Notes under the pieces: generated by a model
What the model was told of the DNA's origin: nothing
Databases searched by the model: none
The model's input: the letters and a program-made list of their open reading frames with translations, nothing else
Part shown: positions 6,688-14,774 of the stretch, in pieces
How the letters are laid out: each line of letters opens with the position of its first letter
Numbering within the stretch: position 1 is the stretch's first letter
Program-made: the position numbers and the translations under genes
From: Candidatus Aminicenantota bacterium
GTDB taxonomy: Bacteria > Acidobacteriota > Aminicenantia > Aminicenantales > Saccharicenantaceae
NCBI GenBank assembly: GCA_016867635.1
Contig: VGJC01000007.1
Location: 1-33,919, forward strand
Length of the DNA: 33,919 bases
Direction: 5' to 3'

Positions 6688-8163
6688 TCATTTCTCCAAA
6701 ACGATCTGGGCGTGCCCGGTTTTTTCCATGATGACCTTGACCACCGGGTCGATCGTCGTTTCCCGGATCCCCGGGACGATGAGCAGGCTCGTGACCAGGC
6801 ACAGCGCGGCGAGCAGGATCATGGCCGTTTTCATCCCCCCGTCGACCTCCCCGATCAGCCTCTCGACGGGACGCCCGCCCCTCAGCCCGAACTTCTGGAC
6901 CTTCAGGAAAGAGGCCAGCGTGAGCAGGCTGCCGACGACGGCCACGAAGGCGAAGAGAGGCTGGCCGGCCTGGACCGCGGCGATGATGATCACCAGCTTG
7001 CTGAAGAAGCCGTTGAAGGGCGGGACGCCGGAGATCGACAGGGAAGCGATCAGGGACGTTCCCGAGGTGACGGGGAGAAGCTTGGAAACGTTGCCCATTT
7101 CCCTCAGGTCCCGTGTCCCCAACGCGGTTTCCAGGGCTCCCGCGTTGTAGAAGAGGAGCGACTTGAAAACGGCGTGATTGAGCATGTGATAAACGGCCCC
7201 GATCATCCCCAGGGTCGTGTCGAGCCCCATGGCCAGCAGGATGTAACCGATCTGGCTGATGCTGTGATAGGCCAGGAGCCGCTTGATGTCCCATTGGCCG
7301 ATGGCCAGGAGGACGCCGAGAATGATGGACACGGCCCCCAGCACGAGGAAGATCTGAAGGAACAGAGGGGGAGCCCCCAGCACGTTGTAGAAGAAGCGGA
7401 TGAGCACGTAGACGCCCAGGGCTTTGATCAAGACGCCGCTGAGCATGGCCGATATCGGCGCCGGGGCGGACGAGTGGGCGTCGGGAAGCCAGGCGTGGAA
7501 GGGCATGGCCGCCGTCTTGAGGCCGAAGCCGGCCATGAACAGGCCTCCCACCCAGAGGACGAGGATCGGGCTCTGCCGCTCGAGGCCCCGGGAGATCGTG
7601 GCCAAGCCCAGGGACGAAGTGGCGCTATAGGCGACGGCGATGCCGATCAGGATGAGCGAGGCCGAGACCGAGGCCATCACGGCGTACTTGAAGGCCGCCT
7701 CGAACTCGTGGGCCCGGCCCCCGTAGGCGACCAGGGCCAGGGCGGCCAGGATGGCGATCTCCATGAAGACGAAGAGGTTGAAAAGGTCGCCCGTCACGAC
7801 GACGCCGTTCATGCCGGCGACCAGGACCATGAACAGGGAATAATATTTAGCGTCCCCGCCGAGACGATCGATGTATCTCGGCGAAAAGACGAGCGAGGTC
7901 AGGGCGATGAGGCTGACCATCACCAGCATGAAGGAGCTGAAAGCGTCCTGAACCAGGTTGATGCCGACGGGAAGCTTCCAGCCGCTCATCCTGTAGACCA
8001 GGGTCTCTCCGCTCCGGCCGAAGAAGGCGTATCCCGAAAGGACGACGAGGGCGAACGTGGAGGCCAGGGAGAGAAGCACGGCCGGACCGGTCTTGCGCTT
8101 CGACACCAGGGGGATGAGGAAAGCCGCGGCCAGGGGGATGATGACGAAATACGGCGTGATCAT
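6688..8163 (-). CDS. Mrp antiporter-type subunit D (MrpD/NuoN-like), with intact ion-pathway residues
   Basis: A 491-residue polytopic protein (about 14 helices) of the proton-conducting NuoL/M/N-MrpD family. The helix-5 glutamate is present in LFVFMEIAIL (about residue 117), the broken-helix lysine region reads GLKTAAMPFHAWLPDAH, and the later HMLNHAVFKSLLF and GVPPFNGFFSK motifs are intact. This is the more standard of the two antiporter-like subunits in the operon. In Mrp and Mbs-type complexes an MrpD subunit next to MrpA-like parts supports cation or proton exchange. It lies in the order B-C-D-E-F-G, as in classical Mrp operons, and overlaps mrpC by four bases. Whether it moves H+ outward or exchanges H+ for Na+ cannot be read from the sequence. 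Confidence 0.92.
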   Translation of the reverse strand: MITPYFVIIPLAAAFLIPLVSKRKTGPAVLLSLASTFALVVLSGYAFFGRSGETLVYRMSGWKLPVGINLVQDAFSSFMLVMVSLIALTSLVFSPRYIDRLGGDAKYYSLFMVLVAGMNGVVVTGDLFNLFVFMEIAILAALALVAYGGRAHEFEAAFKYAVMASVSASLILIGIAVAYSATSSLGLATISRGLERQSPILVLWVGGLFMAGFGLKTAAMPFHAWLPDAHSSAPAPISAMLSGVLIKALGVYVLIRFFYNVLGAPPLFLQIFLVLGAVSIILGVLLAIGQWDIKRLLAYHSISQIGYILLAMGLDTTLGMIGAVYHMLNHAVFKSLLFYNAGALETALGTRDLREMGNVSKLLPVTSGTSLIASLSISGVPPFNGFFSKLVIIIAAVQAGQPLFAFVAVVGSLLTLASFLKVQKFGLRGGRPVERLIGEVDGGMKTAMILLAALCLVTSLLIVPGIRETTIDPVVKVIMEKTGHAQIVLEK

Positions 8164-8498
8164 CCGGAGAGCCTCCTGATCTTGGTGATGTCGTAGGTCC
8201 GGTATTTCTGGAACAGGCGAACGGCCAGGGCCGCGAGCAGGGAGATGATCCCGAGTTCGATGACGATCGCCGTCAGGACCATGGCCTGCGGCAGGGGATC
8301 GACCATGGCCGCCGCCTCCCGGCCTTTTTCGAGGATGGGGTACGAGGCTTCCCGGCGGTAACCGAAGAGGACCAGCATCATGTTGCAGGCATAGCCCATG
8401 ATCCCCGACGAGAGGATGATCTTGACCAGGTCCCGCTTGGTCAGGATGCCGTACAGGCCGACCAGGAAGAGGGCGAAACAGAGAACGTAAAGCGTCAT
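8160..8498 (-). CDS. Mrp antiporter-type subunit C (MrpC/NuoK/MbhG-like)
   Basis: A 112-residue NuoK-like protein with three transmembrane helices. Typical features are the N-terminal helix with LFLVGLYGILTKRDLVKII, the helix with GYACNMMLVLFGY and the conserved DPLPQAMVLTAIVIELGI (about 71-88), with the Asp-Pro-x-Pro-Gln-Ala loop and the helix glutamate of this family. The ATG at 8498 overlaps the mrpB stop (ATGA). An in-frame upstream reading also exists but lies wholly inside mrpB, so the short form is chosen. Confidence 0.92.
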   Translation of the reverse strand: MTLYVLCFALFLVGLYGILTKRDLVKIILSSGIMGYACNMMLVLFGYRREASYPILEKGREAAAMVDPLPQAMVLTAIVIELGIISLLAALAVRLFQKYRTYDITKIRRLSG

Positions 8499-8947
8499 TC
8501 GTCGTCTCCTTGACTCGGATCGAATTCCGCCAGGGCCAGGACGACGAGGAAGAGAGACAGGCCGACCTTGAGGCCGATGACGATGTTCAGCGGAAGGATG
8601 ACGCCCGAGCTCAACAGGGCGAAGAGCTTCCCTTTGGAAAGGAAGTTGGCCAGGAAAGCGCCTCCCCAGGCCATGCCGGCCAGGCCGAAGCCCAGGAACA
8701 GGAGCGGGGCCGAGTATTCGAGATCCCGGAGGGTTCCCAGGCGCAGCCAATTCAGGGAGAAACCGCGGCCGTAGGCCAGGAGAACGCCCAGGAACCCGAG
8801 CGCCAGGACGACCCCGCCGCCGAAACCCCCTCCCGGGCTCAGGTGGCCGTGAAGGATGATATAGATGCCGTAAAGAAAGATCATCCAGAGGATGAGCCGA
8901 TTCACGGTTTTGACGATGACGGTCAGACCCGGCTTGACGTCCCTCAT
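8495..8947 (-). CDS. Mrp antiporter-type subunit B (MrpB/MnhB/MbhF-like)
   Basis: A 150-residue protein with four transmembrane helices and the clear MnhB signature LHGHLSPGGGFGGGVVLA (about 32-49). The last helix ends in a short acidic tail. MrpB-type subunits pack against the MrpA C-terminal-like part encoded just upstream and against MrpC. Start and stop overlap both neighbours by four bases; GGGAGG precedes the ATG. Confidence 0.93.
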   Translation of the reverse strand: MRDVKPGLTVIVKTVNRLILWMIFLYGIYIILHGHLSPGGGFGGGVVLALGFLGVLLAYGRGFSLNWLRLGTLRDLEYSAPLLFLGFGLAGMAWGGAFLANFLSKGKLFALLSSGVILPLNIVIGLKVGLSLFLVVLALAEFDPSQGDDE

Positions 8948-9489
8948 CGGTCGCCTCCCTTGCCGCTCCGGGCCCGGGTCCGCAGGACGGTCAGCGTTCC
9001 CAGGATGGCCGTGAGCAGGACCGTGATCTCGCCCAGCGTATCGAAGGCCCGGTAATCGAGGATGACCGCGGTCACGACGTTGGCCGCGCCCGTTTCGGCG
9101 GCGGCATGCTCCAGATAGTGCCGGGAGACCTCCATCAGGGGCCGGCCGAAGGCGGGGAGAAGACGAAAAACCTTGAGGCTGAGGGCCAGGATAGCGGCCA
9201 GGCCGATCAGGGTGAAGCCGAAGATCCAGCGGCTCGCGCGGGCCGGCTCCAGGGCGTGGAACTCCTTGCGGACGAAGGCGCAGACAAGGATGATCAAGGC
9301 GAAGATCTCGAAAAGGAACTGGACGACGGCCAGGTCCGGGGCCTGGAGGAAGAGAAAGGCGATGGAGAGGGCCAGGCCGACGACCCCGACGGCGACGATG
9401 GAGGACAGGATGTCCCGGATCTCCAGGGCCACGATCGACCCCAGGATCATGAACCCCAAGAGAAAGATCAGCCAGGTCTCGACGGGCAT
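8944..9489 (-). CDS. MrpA C-terminal-like subunit (fused MbhD-MbhE)
   Basis: A 181-residue membrane protein joining two pieces that are separate genes in Pyrococcus Mbh. Residues 1-85 are the DUF4040-like part, three helices with LQAPDLAVVQFLFEI. Residues about 95-175 are the MbhE-like part, with ILDYRAFDTLGEITVLL, where the Asp-x-Arg-Ala-Phe-Asp-Thr-x-Gly-Glu motif is diagnostic of the MrpA C-terminus. Together they link the hydrogenase-side antiporter subunit to the Mrp small subunits. It has a strong AAGGAGGAG ribosome site and lies 24 bases after the large antiporter-like gene. Confidence 0.88.
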   Translation of the reverse strand: MPVETWLIFLLGFMILGSIVALEIRDILSSIVAVGVVGLALSIAFLFLQAPDLAVVQFLFEIFALIILVCAFVRKEFHALEPARASRWIFGFTLIGLAAILALSLKVFRLLPAFGRPLMEVSRHYLEHAAAETGAANVVTAVILDYRAFDTLGEITVLLTAILGTLTVLRTRARSGKGGDR

Positions 9490-9513
9490 GCGCTCCTCCT
9501 TGTCATGGTCGTT

Positions 9514-11319
9514 CTATCCCGCCAGGATCATGAACAGCAGGACTCCGAACAGGATGAAAAGGACATAGACCTGGAGCTGTCCGGCGTGCGCTCTCTGAAG
9601 GAGATGGGACAGGCCGAAGGTGGCCTTGGAGCCGAGGTCGTAAACGTCGAAGGCCTTGTTTTCGGCCTGCCGATAGAGCGTCGCAAGCGGCCTCATCTCC
9701 GTGATCTCTTTGTAGAAATCAGTGCCCGTGACCCGGAAGGCCTCGGACGGGACGTGGCCGCCGATATAGGCGCCGTCGCGGCGGGTCTTCGCGGTCAGGA
9801 GATAGACGGCCAAGCCGGCCAGAAAGCCGATGACGAAAAGGGTCAGGATGAGATTCGGACGATAGAAGCCGGGATAGGTGAAGGCCTCGAATCCGGCCTC
9901 CCGGGCCGCCGGAAAGACGAAAAGACGGAGCGGCACGGCTTGAGCGAACAGGCCGAAGACGACGCAGAGCAGGGCCAGAAGCCCCGTGGCCAGCCACTGA
10001 TTGGCCGGGGCTTCCCGGAGGCCTTCGAACCGCTCGGGCCGCCGGCCCAGGAAAACGGCATGGAGGAATTTCATGAAGCTGGCCAGGGTCAGGGCACTGC
10101 CGAAGACGGCCATGATCAGGCAGACGAGAAGCCAGACGGCGTAGGCCGGAGCGAGCCCGCCCGCTTGTTCCAGCAGCCCCTGGTAGATCATCCACTTGGA
10201 GAAGAAGCCGTTGAAAGGCGGGAGGCCGGAGATCGAGAGAGCGCCGACGAGAGCCATGGCGAACGTCGCCGGCATGGCCTTGGCCAGGCCTCCCAGCTCG
10301 TCGAGATCGTGGCTCCCGGCCCGCTTCTCGGCCGAACCGAGGGCCAGGAAGAGATTGGACTTGTAAAGGACGTTGTTGAGGAGATGGAAAAGGCCCCCGG
10401 CGAAGGCCAGGGCGTGGCCGCTGGCGACGCCCATGATCATGTAGCCGACCTGGCTGACGGCGTGATATCCGAGCAGGCGCCGGCCGTTGTGCTGGACCAT
10501 GGCCATCATCACGGCGACGATGACGGTCAAGGCACCGAGGGTGACGACGATCATCCGGGTGAAGAGACCGACCTCGAAATAGCCGCCCATCATCCGGGCC
10601 AGAAGATAGATGCCGAGCAGCTTGTCCAGCGAGGCCGGCAGGAAGGCCGCGCTCTCGACCGGGGCGTCCCGGCTGAAATCCGGCACCCAGGTGTGGAGAG
10701 GGAAGCCGCCCGCCTTGGCGAAGGCGGCGATGAGCAGGAAGACGAAGGCCAGAGCCTCGGCCGGGCCGGCGAGGGGGATGCGGGCGTCGAACAGGGACCA
10801 TCCCGACGACATCGCCGCAAGGGCCAGGCCCATGATCAGGAAAACGTCGCTTCCGCCGACCAGGATGAACGTCTTTTTCGCCGTCGCCGACGCGCTTTCG
10901 CCCTGCCCGAGTAGGGCGAACCCATAGAGGGCGAGCCCCGACAGGCCCCAGAAAACGAGGAACCCGACTCCATGGGAGCTCAAAACGGTCCCGTTGGCGC
11001 AGGCCAGCGTCAAGGGATAGAGGACCAGGAAGGTTCTCTCCGTCCCGGGATCCAGCCCCTTGAGGCAGAAAAGAAAGATGATCAGGCCGATGATGTGGAT
11101 GAAGGCCAGGGAAAAGAAGGACAGATCGTCGAGGGACAAGGCGGTCGTGCCGAACAAGGCGACAGACGGTGGAGGGGCGCCGAAGAACCCCCGGACAAGG
11201 ACGCCTCCCAGGATGATCCCGATGACGGTCATCGCTTTGCGCAGGGCGATGGGAAGGAAGAGGTTGAGCAGGGCGACGGCCAGCGGGGCGGCGATGACCA
11301 AGACGAGCGGGCTATCCAT
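9514..11319 (-). CDS. Large antiporter-like subunit (NuoL/HyfB/MbhH-type) lacking the helix-5 glutamate
   Basis: A 601-residue polytopic protein of the NuoL/M/N family with a C-terminal extension (about 500-601) ending in a further transmembrane helix, as in NuoL/HyfB-type subunits with a lateral connection. The later ion-path residues are present: AKAGGFPLHTWVPD (K202, H209), GYHAVSQVGYM (H286), NNVLYKSNLF (K320) and LPPFNGFFSK (K375). The helix-5 position that is normally Glu in NuoL/M and MrpD (Trp/Phe-Glu) is Gly125 in LVFWGLSGLALYG, so the usual proton-entry carboxylate is missing. It follows the NiFe large subunit with an 8-base overlap and GGAGGGAG before the ATG, so it is probably the subunit nearest the hydrogenase arm. 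Confidence 0.9.
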   Translation of the reverse strand: MDSPLVLVIAAPLAVALLNLFLPIALRKAMTVIGIILGGVLVRGFFGAPPPSVALFGTTALSLDDLSFFSLAFIHIIGLIIFLFCLKGLDPGTERTFLVLYPLTLACANGTVLSSHGVGFLVFWGLSGLALYGFALLGQGESASATAKKTFILVGGSDVFLIMGLALAAMSSGWSLFDARIPLAGPAEALAFVFLLIAAFAKAGGFPLHTWVPDFSRDAPVESAAFLPASLDKLLGIYLLARMMGGYFEVGLFTRMIVVTLGALTVIVAVMMAMVQHNGRRLLGYHAVSQVGYMIMGVASGHALAFAGGLFHLLNNVLYKSNLFLALGSAEKRAGSHDLDELGGLAKAMPATFAMALVGALSISGLPPFNGFFSKWMIYQGLLEQAGGLAPAYAVWLLVCLIMAVFGSALTLASFMKFLHAVFLGRRPERFEGLREAPANQWLATGLLALLCVVFGLFAQAVPLRLFVFPAAREAGFEAFTYPGFYRPNLILTLFVIGFLAGLAVYLLTAKTRRDGAYIGGHVPSEAFRVTGTDFYKEITEMRPLATLYRQAENKAFDVYDLGSKATFGLSHLLQRAHAGQLQVYVLFILFGVLLFMILAG

Positions 11320-12496
11320 GGAGCTCCCTCCTCAACCGGTCGGTTTTCTCCCGCGATAGCCGGATGAGATCGGTGGCGACGCGGGCCCCGCGCCCATCCA
11401 CGACATGGATGGCCCTCTCCGTGCAGCAGTAGCAGGGGTCGATGGCGGCCAGCGTGATCAGCGCGTCGGCCAGCGGGATCCCTTTGCATGATGCCGCGCA
11501 GGTGGGGATGTTCATATAGCTCGGGGCCCGGACCTTGTGGCGGACGGGGCGGTTCGAGCCGTCCGTCCGGACGTAGTGGAAGACCTCGCCCCGGGGGGCT
11601 TCGTAGCGGCCGATGCCCTCGCCGGCCGAGATCTCCTTGACGTCGTTGAGGATCGTTCCCGGCGCTGTCCTGAGCTTCTCCAGGCACTGCCGGACGATCT
11701 TGATGGACTCCACGGTCTCCAGGACCCGGACCACGAGCTTGCCGTAGACGTCGCCGCTGTCGAGGACGATCGATTTGAAGTCGACCAGGCCGTAGGCGTC
11801 CCTGGGCTCGTCCTTGCGCACGTCGATAGACACGCCCGAGGCCCGGGCCGTCGGTCCGACGGTGCAGTAGTCGACGGCCGCTTGACGGCTCAGGATGCCC
11901 ACGCCCTTGAGGCGCGTCTTGAGCACGGGATCGTCGGCCGCCGCCTTGGCGATCATGTCCATCTTCCGCTCGATCATGTCCAGGGTCTCGAGGAGGGGCG
12001 GGACGGCTTCGGGCGCGACGTCGCGGGCCACCCCGCCGACGCGCATCATGCCGTAGTGGTTCCGGTTGCCGGTGATCGTCTCGAAGATGTCGAGCACCGG
12101 CTCCCGGTACCTCCAGGCCCACATCCAGAGGGTGTCGTAGCCGATGAAGTGTCCGGCCAGTCCCAGCCAGAGGAGATGGCTGTGAATGCGCTCGAGCTCG
12201 CCGACGAGGGTCCGGATGTAGGCGGCCCGGACCGGGACCTCCACGTTGTCCACGTCCTCGACGGCGTGGACGAAGGCGATGGGGTGGGACGTCGAGCAGA
12301 TGCCGCAGATGCGCTCAACGAGGAAGATGGACTGGGTGAAGGTCTTGCCCTCGGAGATGTATTCGTGGCCGCGGTGCATGTACCCGATGTCGATATCGAT
12401 GCCCGTGACCGTCTCTCCGTCCACGTGGATCTTGAAGAACTCGGCCTCCTCGAGCAGAGGATGGAACGGGCCGACGGGGATCGTCGTCTTGGTCAT
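11312..12496 (-). CDS. Group-4 [NiFe]-hydrogenase large subunit (EchE/MbhL/HyfG-like)
   Basis: A 394-residue catalytic subunit. All four cysteines needed for the Ni-Fe site are present: C64 and C67 in ERICGICSTSH, and C355 and C358 in DPCYCCTER. Their presence argues against a complex-I NuoD or an Mbx/Mbs subunit that has lost them. The region around the second pair is odd in having an extra cysteine (C357) where group-4 enzymes usually show Ser. About 33 residues follow Arg361, so C-terminal processing may occur. It should reduce protons (or oxidise H2) at the cytoplasmic face of the membrane complex. The ATG at 12496 overlaps the NuoC-like stop and has a GGAGGAGG site; longer readings into that gene are rejected. 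Confidence 0.95.
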   Translation of the reverse strand: MTKTTIPVGPFHPLLEEAEFFKIHVDGETVTGIDIDIGYMHRGHEYISEGKTFTQSIFLVERICGICSTSHPIAFVHAVEDVDNVEVPVRAAYIRTLVGELERIHSHLLWLGLAGHFIGYDTLWMWAWRYREPVLDIFETITGNRNHYGMMRVGGVARDVAPEAVPPLLETLDMIERKMDMIAKAAADDPVLKTRLKGVGILSRQAAVDYCTVGPTARASGVSIDVRKDEPRDAYGLVDFKSIVLDSGDVYGKLVVRVLETVESIKIVRQCLEKLRTAPGTILNDVKEISAGEGIGRYEAPRGEVFHYVRTDGSNRPVRHKVRAPSYMNIPTCAASCKGIPLADALITLAAIDPCYCCTERAIHVVDGRGARVATDLIRLSREKTDRLRRELHG

Positions 12497-12924
12497 TTCG
12501 TCCTCCTCCGTCGCAGGGGCAGGTGAGGGGCTTTCGGGTGGTCCCTGGTCAGAAGTCTCTCCGGTTGAGGATGGCCGACGAAGGTGATGCCGAGAAGCTC
12601 GGACATTTCCCGTTCGATCCACTCCGCGCCTATGACCACGGGCGCGATCGAAGGCGCCTTCGGGTCTTTCAGGTCGGCGATGACCAGGCGCGGGCAGAAA
12701 TAGCGCCCCGTGGCGTCGTGGGAGAAATGGTAGAGGACCTCGAGCCCGCGGTACATCTCCATGGCCGTGGCCGTCGACAGGCGGCAGCCCATCGTCCGGA
12801 ACAGATAGCGCACCACCTCGAGCAAGTTCTCGTCGGCCACTTCGAAATACAGGCGTCCCTTCTTTTCGGTCGTCCGGCCGATCTTGCCGGCCAGGGGTCG
12901 GAGAAATCCCTCTTGGTCAGGCAT
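12493..12924 (-). CDS. NuoC-like (30-kDa) hydrogenase subunit (MbhK/EchD-type)
   Basis: A 143-residue homologue of the 30-kDa complex-I subunit. It has the recognisable core YHFSHDATGRYFCPRLVIAD followed by the short loop and helix (AEWIEREMSELLGITFVGHP) that ends NuoC proteins before LLTRDHPKAPHLPL. It has no cofactor and scaffolds the small and large NiFe subunits. It starts 8 bases inside the small-subunit gene and ends overlapping the large-subunit start. Confidence 0.88.
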   Translation of the reverse strand: MPDQEGFLRPLAGKIGRTTEKKGRLYFEVADENLLEVVRYLFRTMGCRLSTATAMEMYRGLEVLYHFSHDATGRYFCPRLVIADLKDPKAPSIAPVVIGAEWIEREMSELLGITFVGHPQPERLLTRDHPKAPHLPLRRRRTK

Positions 12925-13336
12925 TGAGCACTCCCACGAGCTTCACGATCGCATCGATCATCGCCTCCGGCTTGGGCGGACACCCCGTGACATAGAGGTC
13001 GAAGGGGATGACATCCTCCCGGCGGGGGACGGTGTTGTAGCTCTCCTTAAAGCAGCATCCCGAGATCGGGCACGTCCCGACGCCGACAACGAAAACGGGC
13101 TTGGGGGCCTGCTCGTAGACGCGGCGGACCCGGGGAGCGACCTTCTCGTTGATGACCCCCGTGACCAGGAGGACATCGGCGTGCCTGACCGAGCCGACCA
13201 GCTTGATCCCGAAGCGCTCGACATCGTACCGTGGCGTCAGGAGGTCCAGGATCTCGATGTCGCAGTTGTTGCACGGCGAGGCGCTGACGTGAAAGACCCA
13301 AAGCGATTTGGCCAGACGTTTGTTGTACCAGCCCAT
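12917..13336 (-). CDS. Group-4 [NiFe]-hydrogenase small subunit (NuoB/EchC/MbhJ-like)
   Basis: A 139-residue small subunit carrying the single proximal [4Fe-4S] cluster. The ligands are C22 and C25 (SPCNNCDIE), C89 (GTCPISG) and C119 (TGCPPKPE), as in NuoB and group-4 small subunits; C94 and C95 are additional. It takes electrons from the ferredoxin subunit and delivers them to the Ni-Fe site. The ATG at 13336 has GGGAG upstream; the longer reading through the NuoH-like gene is rejected because it would overlap that gene by almost 500 bases. Confidence 0.93.
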   Translation of the reverse strand: MGWYNKRLAKSLWVFHVSASPCNNCDIEILDLLTPRYDVERFGIKLVGSVRHADVLLVTGVINEKVAPRVRRVYEQAPKPVFVVGVGTCPISGCCFKESYNTVPRREDVIPFDLYVTGCPPKPEAMIDAIVKLVGVLNA

Positions 13337-13338
13337 GG

Positions 13339-14268
13339 TCAGACTCCCAGGACGGCCAGGACGACGGCCGCCAGTGCCAGCGGTGAAAGATATTTCCAGA
13401 AGAACGCGATGGCGGTGTCCGTCCGCACGCGGGGATTGGTGTTCTTGATGATGATCATCAGGACGAGGATCAGGAGGTATTTCAAAACGCCCCAGACGAC
13501 GCCCGGCCCCGTCAGTTGGAATCCTCCCCAGAAGAGCAGGATGAGCAGGAAGGGAAAGACGACGAACATCATGAACTGGTTGAGCTTCCAAAAGGCGAGC
13601 AGCGGCCCGCTGTATTCTATGAAAGGACCGGCCACGATCTCGGTCTCGGCTTCCGGGATATGGAAGGGCGGCAGGGCCATCTTGGCCTGGACGGCCAGGA
13701 GGGCCACGACGAAGGCCGCCGCCCCCGAGACCGAGCCGACGAGCATCCCGTGTTCGGCCTGCCGGGCCAGGATATCGGCCAGTTGCGGCCGGTAGCCGGC
13801 GTGGACGATGGGGACGAGACACGCCAGGATGAACGGCAGCTCGTCCGCCAGGAGGAGCTTGACCTCCCGGCCGGCGCCGAGGCCGGCGTAGACGTTGCCG
13901 GCGGCCGCGCCGCCGAGAACGATGGTCACCGAATACAACATGAGGAGGTACATGACGACGATGAGGTCGCCCCCGGTGTCCCTCCCGAAGAACAGGGCGG
14001 TCCCGACGAACGTGGCGACGAGGGATATGACGGCGAACCCGGCCAGCGGCGCGGCGACGAAGAGCCAGGGGACGCCTTCCTTGACCAGCATGGCCTCCTT
14101 GCCCAGAAGCTTGAAGAAGTCGTTGAAGTTCTGGAAGAGGGGCGGGCCGACGCGGTACTGGAAGCGGGCCGAGACCTTGCGGTCCAACCAGCCGGCTATG
14201 AGCCCCAGGCCGGCCGTGAACACGATGCCGGGAAAGACGAGGAAATCGAACAGGATCGAGGCCTTCAT
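13339..14268 (-). CDS. NuoH-like membrane subunit (EchB/MbhM/HyfC-type)
   Basis: A 309-residue membrane protein with about eight helices, anchoring the hydrogenase arm to the membrane module. The NuoH signature is intact: AGWLDRKVSARFQYRVGPP near residues 25-43 and PPFHIPEAETEIVAGPFIEY at about 197-216, keeping the conserved acidic residues of the quinone-site/E-channel region. It starts four bases inside the polyferredoxin gene with GGAGGG before the ATG, and is followed after two bases by the small-subunit gene. Confidence 0.93.
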   Translation of the reverse strand: MKASILFDFLVFPGIVFTAGLGLIAGWLDRKVSARFQYRVGPPLFQNFNDFFKLLGKEAMLVKEGVPWLFVAAPLAGFAVISLVATFVGTALFFGRDTGGDLIVVMYLLMLYSVTIVLGGAAAGNVYAGLGAGREVKLLLADELPFILACLVPIVHAGYRPQLADILARQAEHGMLVGSVSGAAAFVVALLAVQAKMALPPFHIPEAETEIVAGPFIEYSGPLLAFWKLNQFMMFVVFPFLLILLFWGGFQLTGPGVVWGVLKYLLILVLMIIIKNTNPRVRTDTAIAFFWKYLSPLALAAVVLAVLGV

Positions 14269-14774
14269 GGCCGGCCCTCCTTGCGCCGCCAGCTCGGGCT
14301 CCGGACGGCCAGGTGCTCTCCGGCGAAATAGATATGGTTGGCGGGGTCTTCAGCCGGCAGGTCCCTCATCAGGAACGTTCCGGGCGGAGCGGTCCTGACG
14401 CAGAGGGGAAGATAGTCCGGGTCATCGGCGAGCTGGTTCAGGCAGAGGTCGCACTTGGCCGTGACGTAGTTGATGACCTCGGGAAAGATGGTCCCGAACG
14501 GGCAGGCCAGGACACAGCTCTTGCATCCCACGCAGCGCATGTTGTAGCGCTTGACGGCCCCGTCGGCCTGCCTCTCCAGGGCCTCCTTGGGGCAGGCGGT
14601 GACGCAGAACGCCTCTTTGCATTGGCGGCAGTAGGCGGCGAACTCGGCCACCTCGAGCAGGGAGAAGGCGCCCGGATTGTCCCTGTGGAACAGGTATTCG
14701 CACTCGATCCGGTCGGCCGGCGTGCCGGAGGACAGCAGGGCCGGGACGTCGATGAACAGCCTTTTCAATCCCAT
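14265..14774 (-). CDS. HydN/HycB-like polyferredoxin
   Basis: A 169-residue Fe-S protein with C49/C52/C57/C61, C81/C84/C87/C91 and a third group C108/C111/C125. In HycB/HydN/CooF relatives the third group ends in a fourth cysteine (CVxxCP), but here the sequence reads CVRTAPPGT, with Ala129 in that place. C25 may substitute, or that cluster may be lost or altered. The likely role is to wire the diaphorase proteins encoded upstream to the hydrogenase core downstream. A GGAGGG site decides the ATG at 14774 over a much longer reading that runs through the diaphorase gene. Confidence 0.87.
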   Translation of the reverse strand: MGLKRLFIDVPALLSSGTPADRIECEYLFHRDNPGAFSLLEVAEFAAYCRQCKEAFCVTACPKEALERQADGAVKRYNMRCVGCKSCVLACPFGTIFPEVINYVTAKCDLCLNQLADDPDYLPLCVRTAPPGTFLMRDLPAEDPANHIYFAGEHLAVRSPSWRRKEGRP

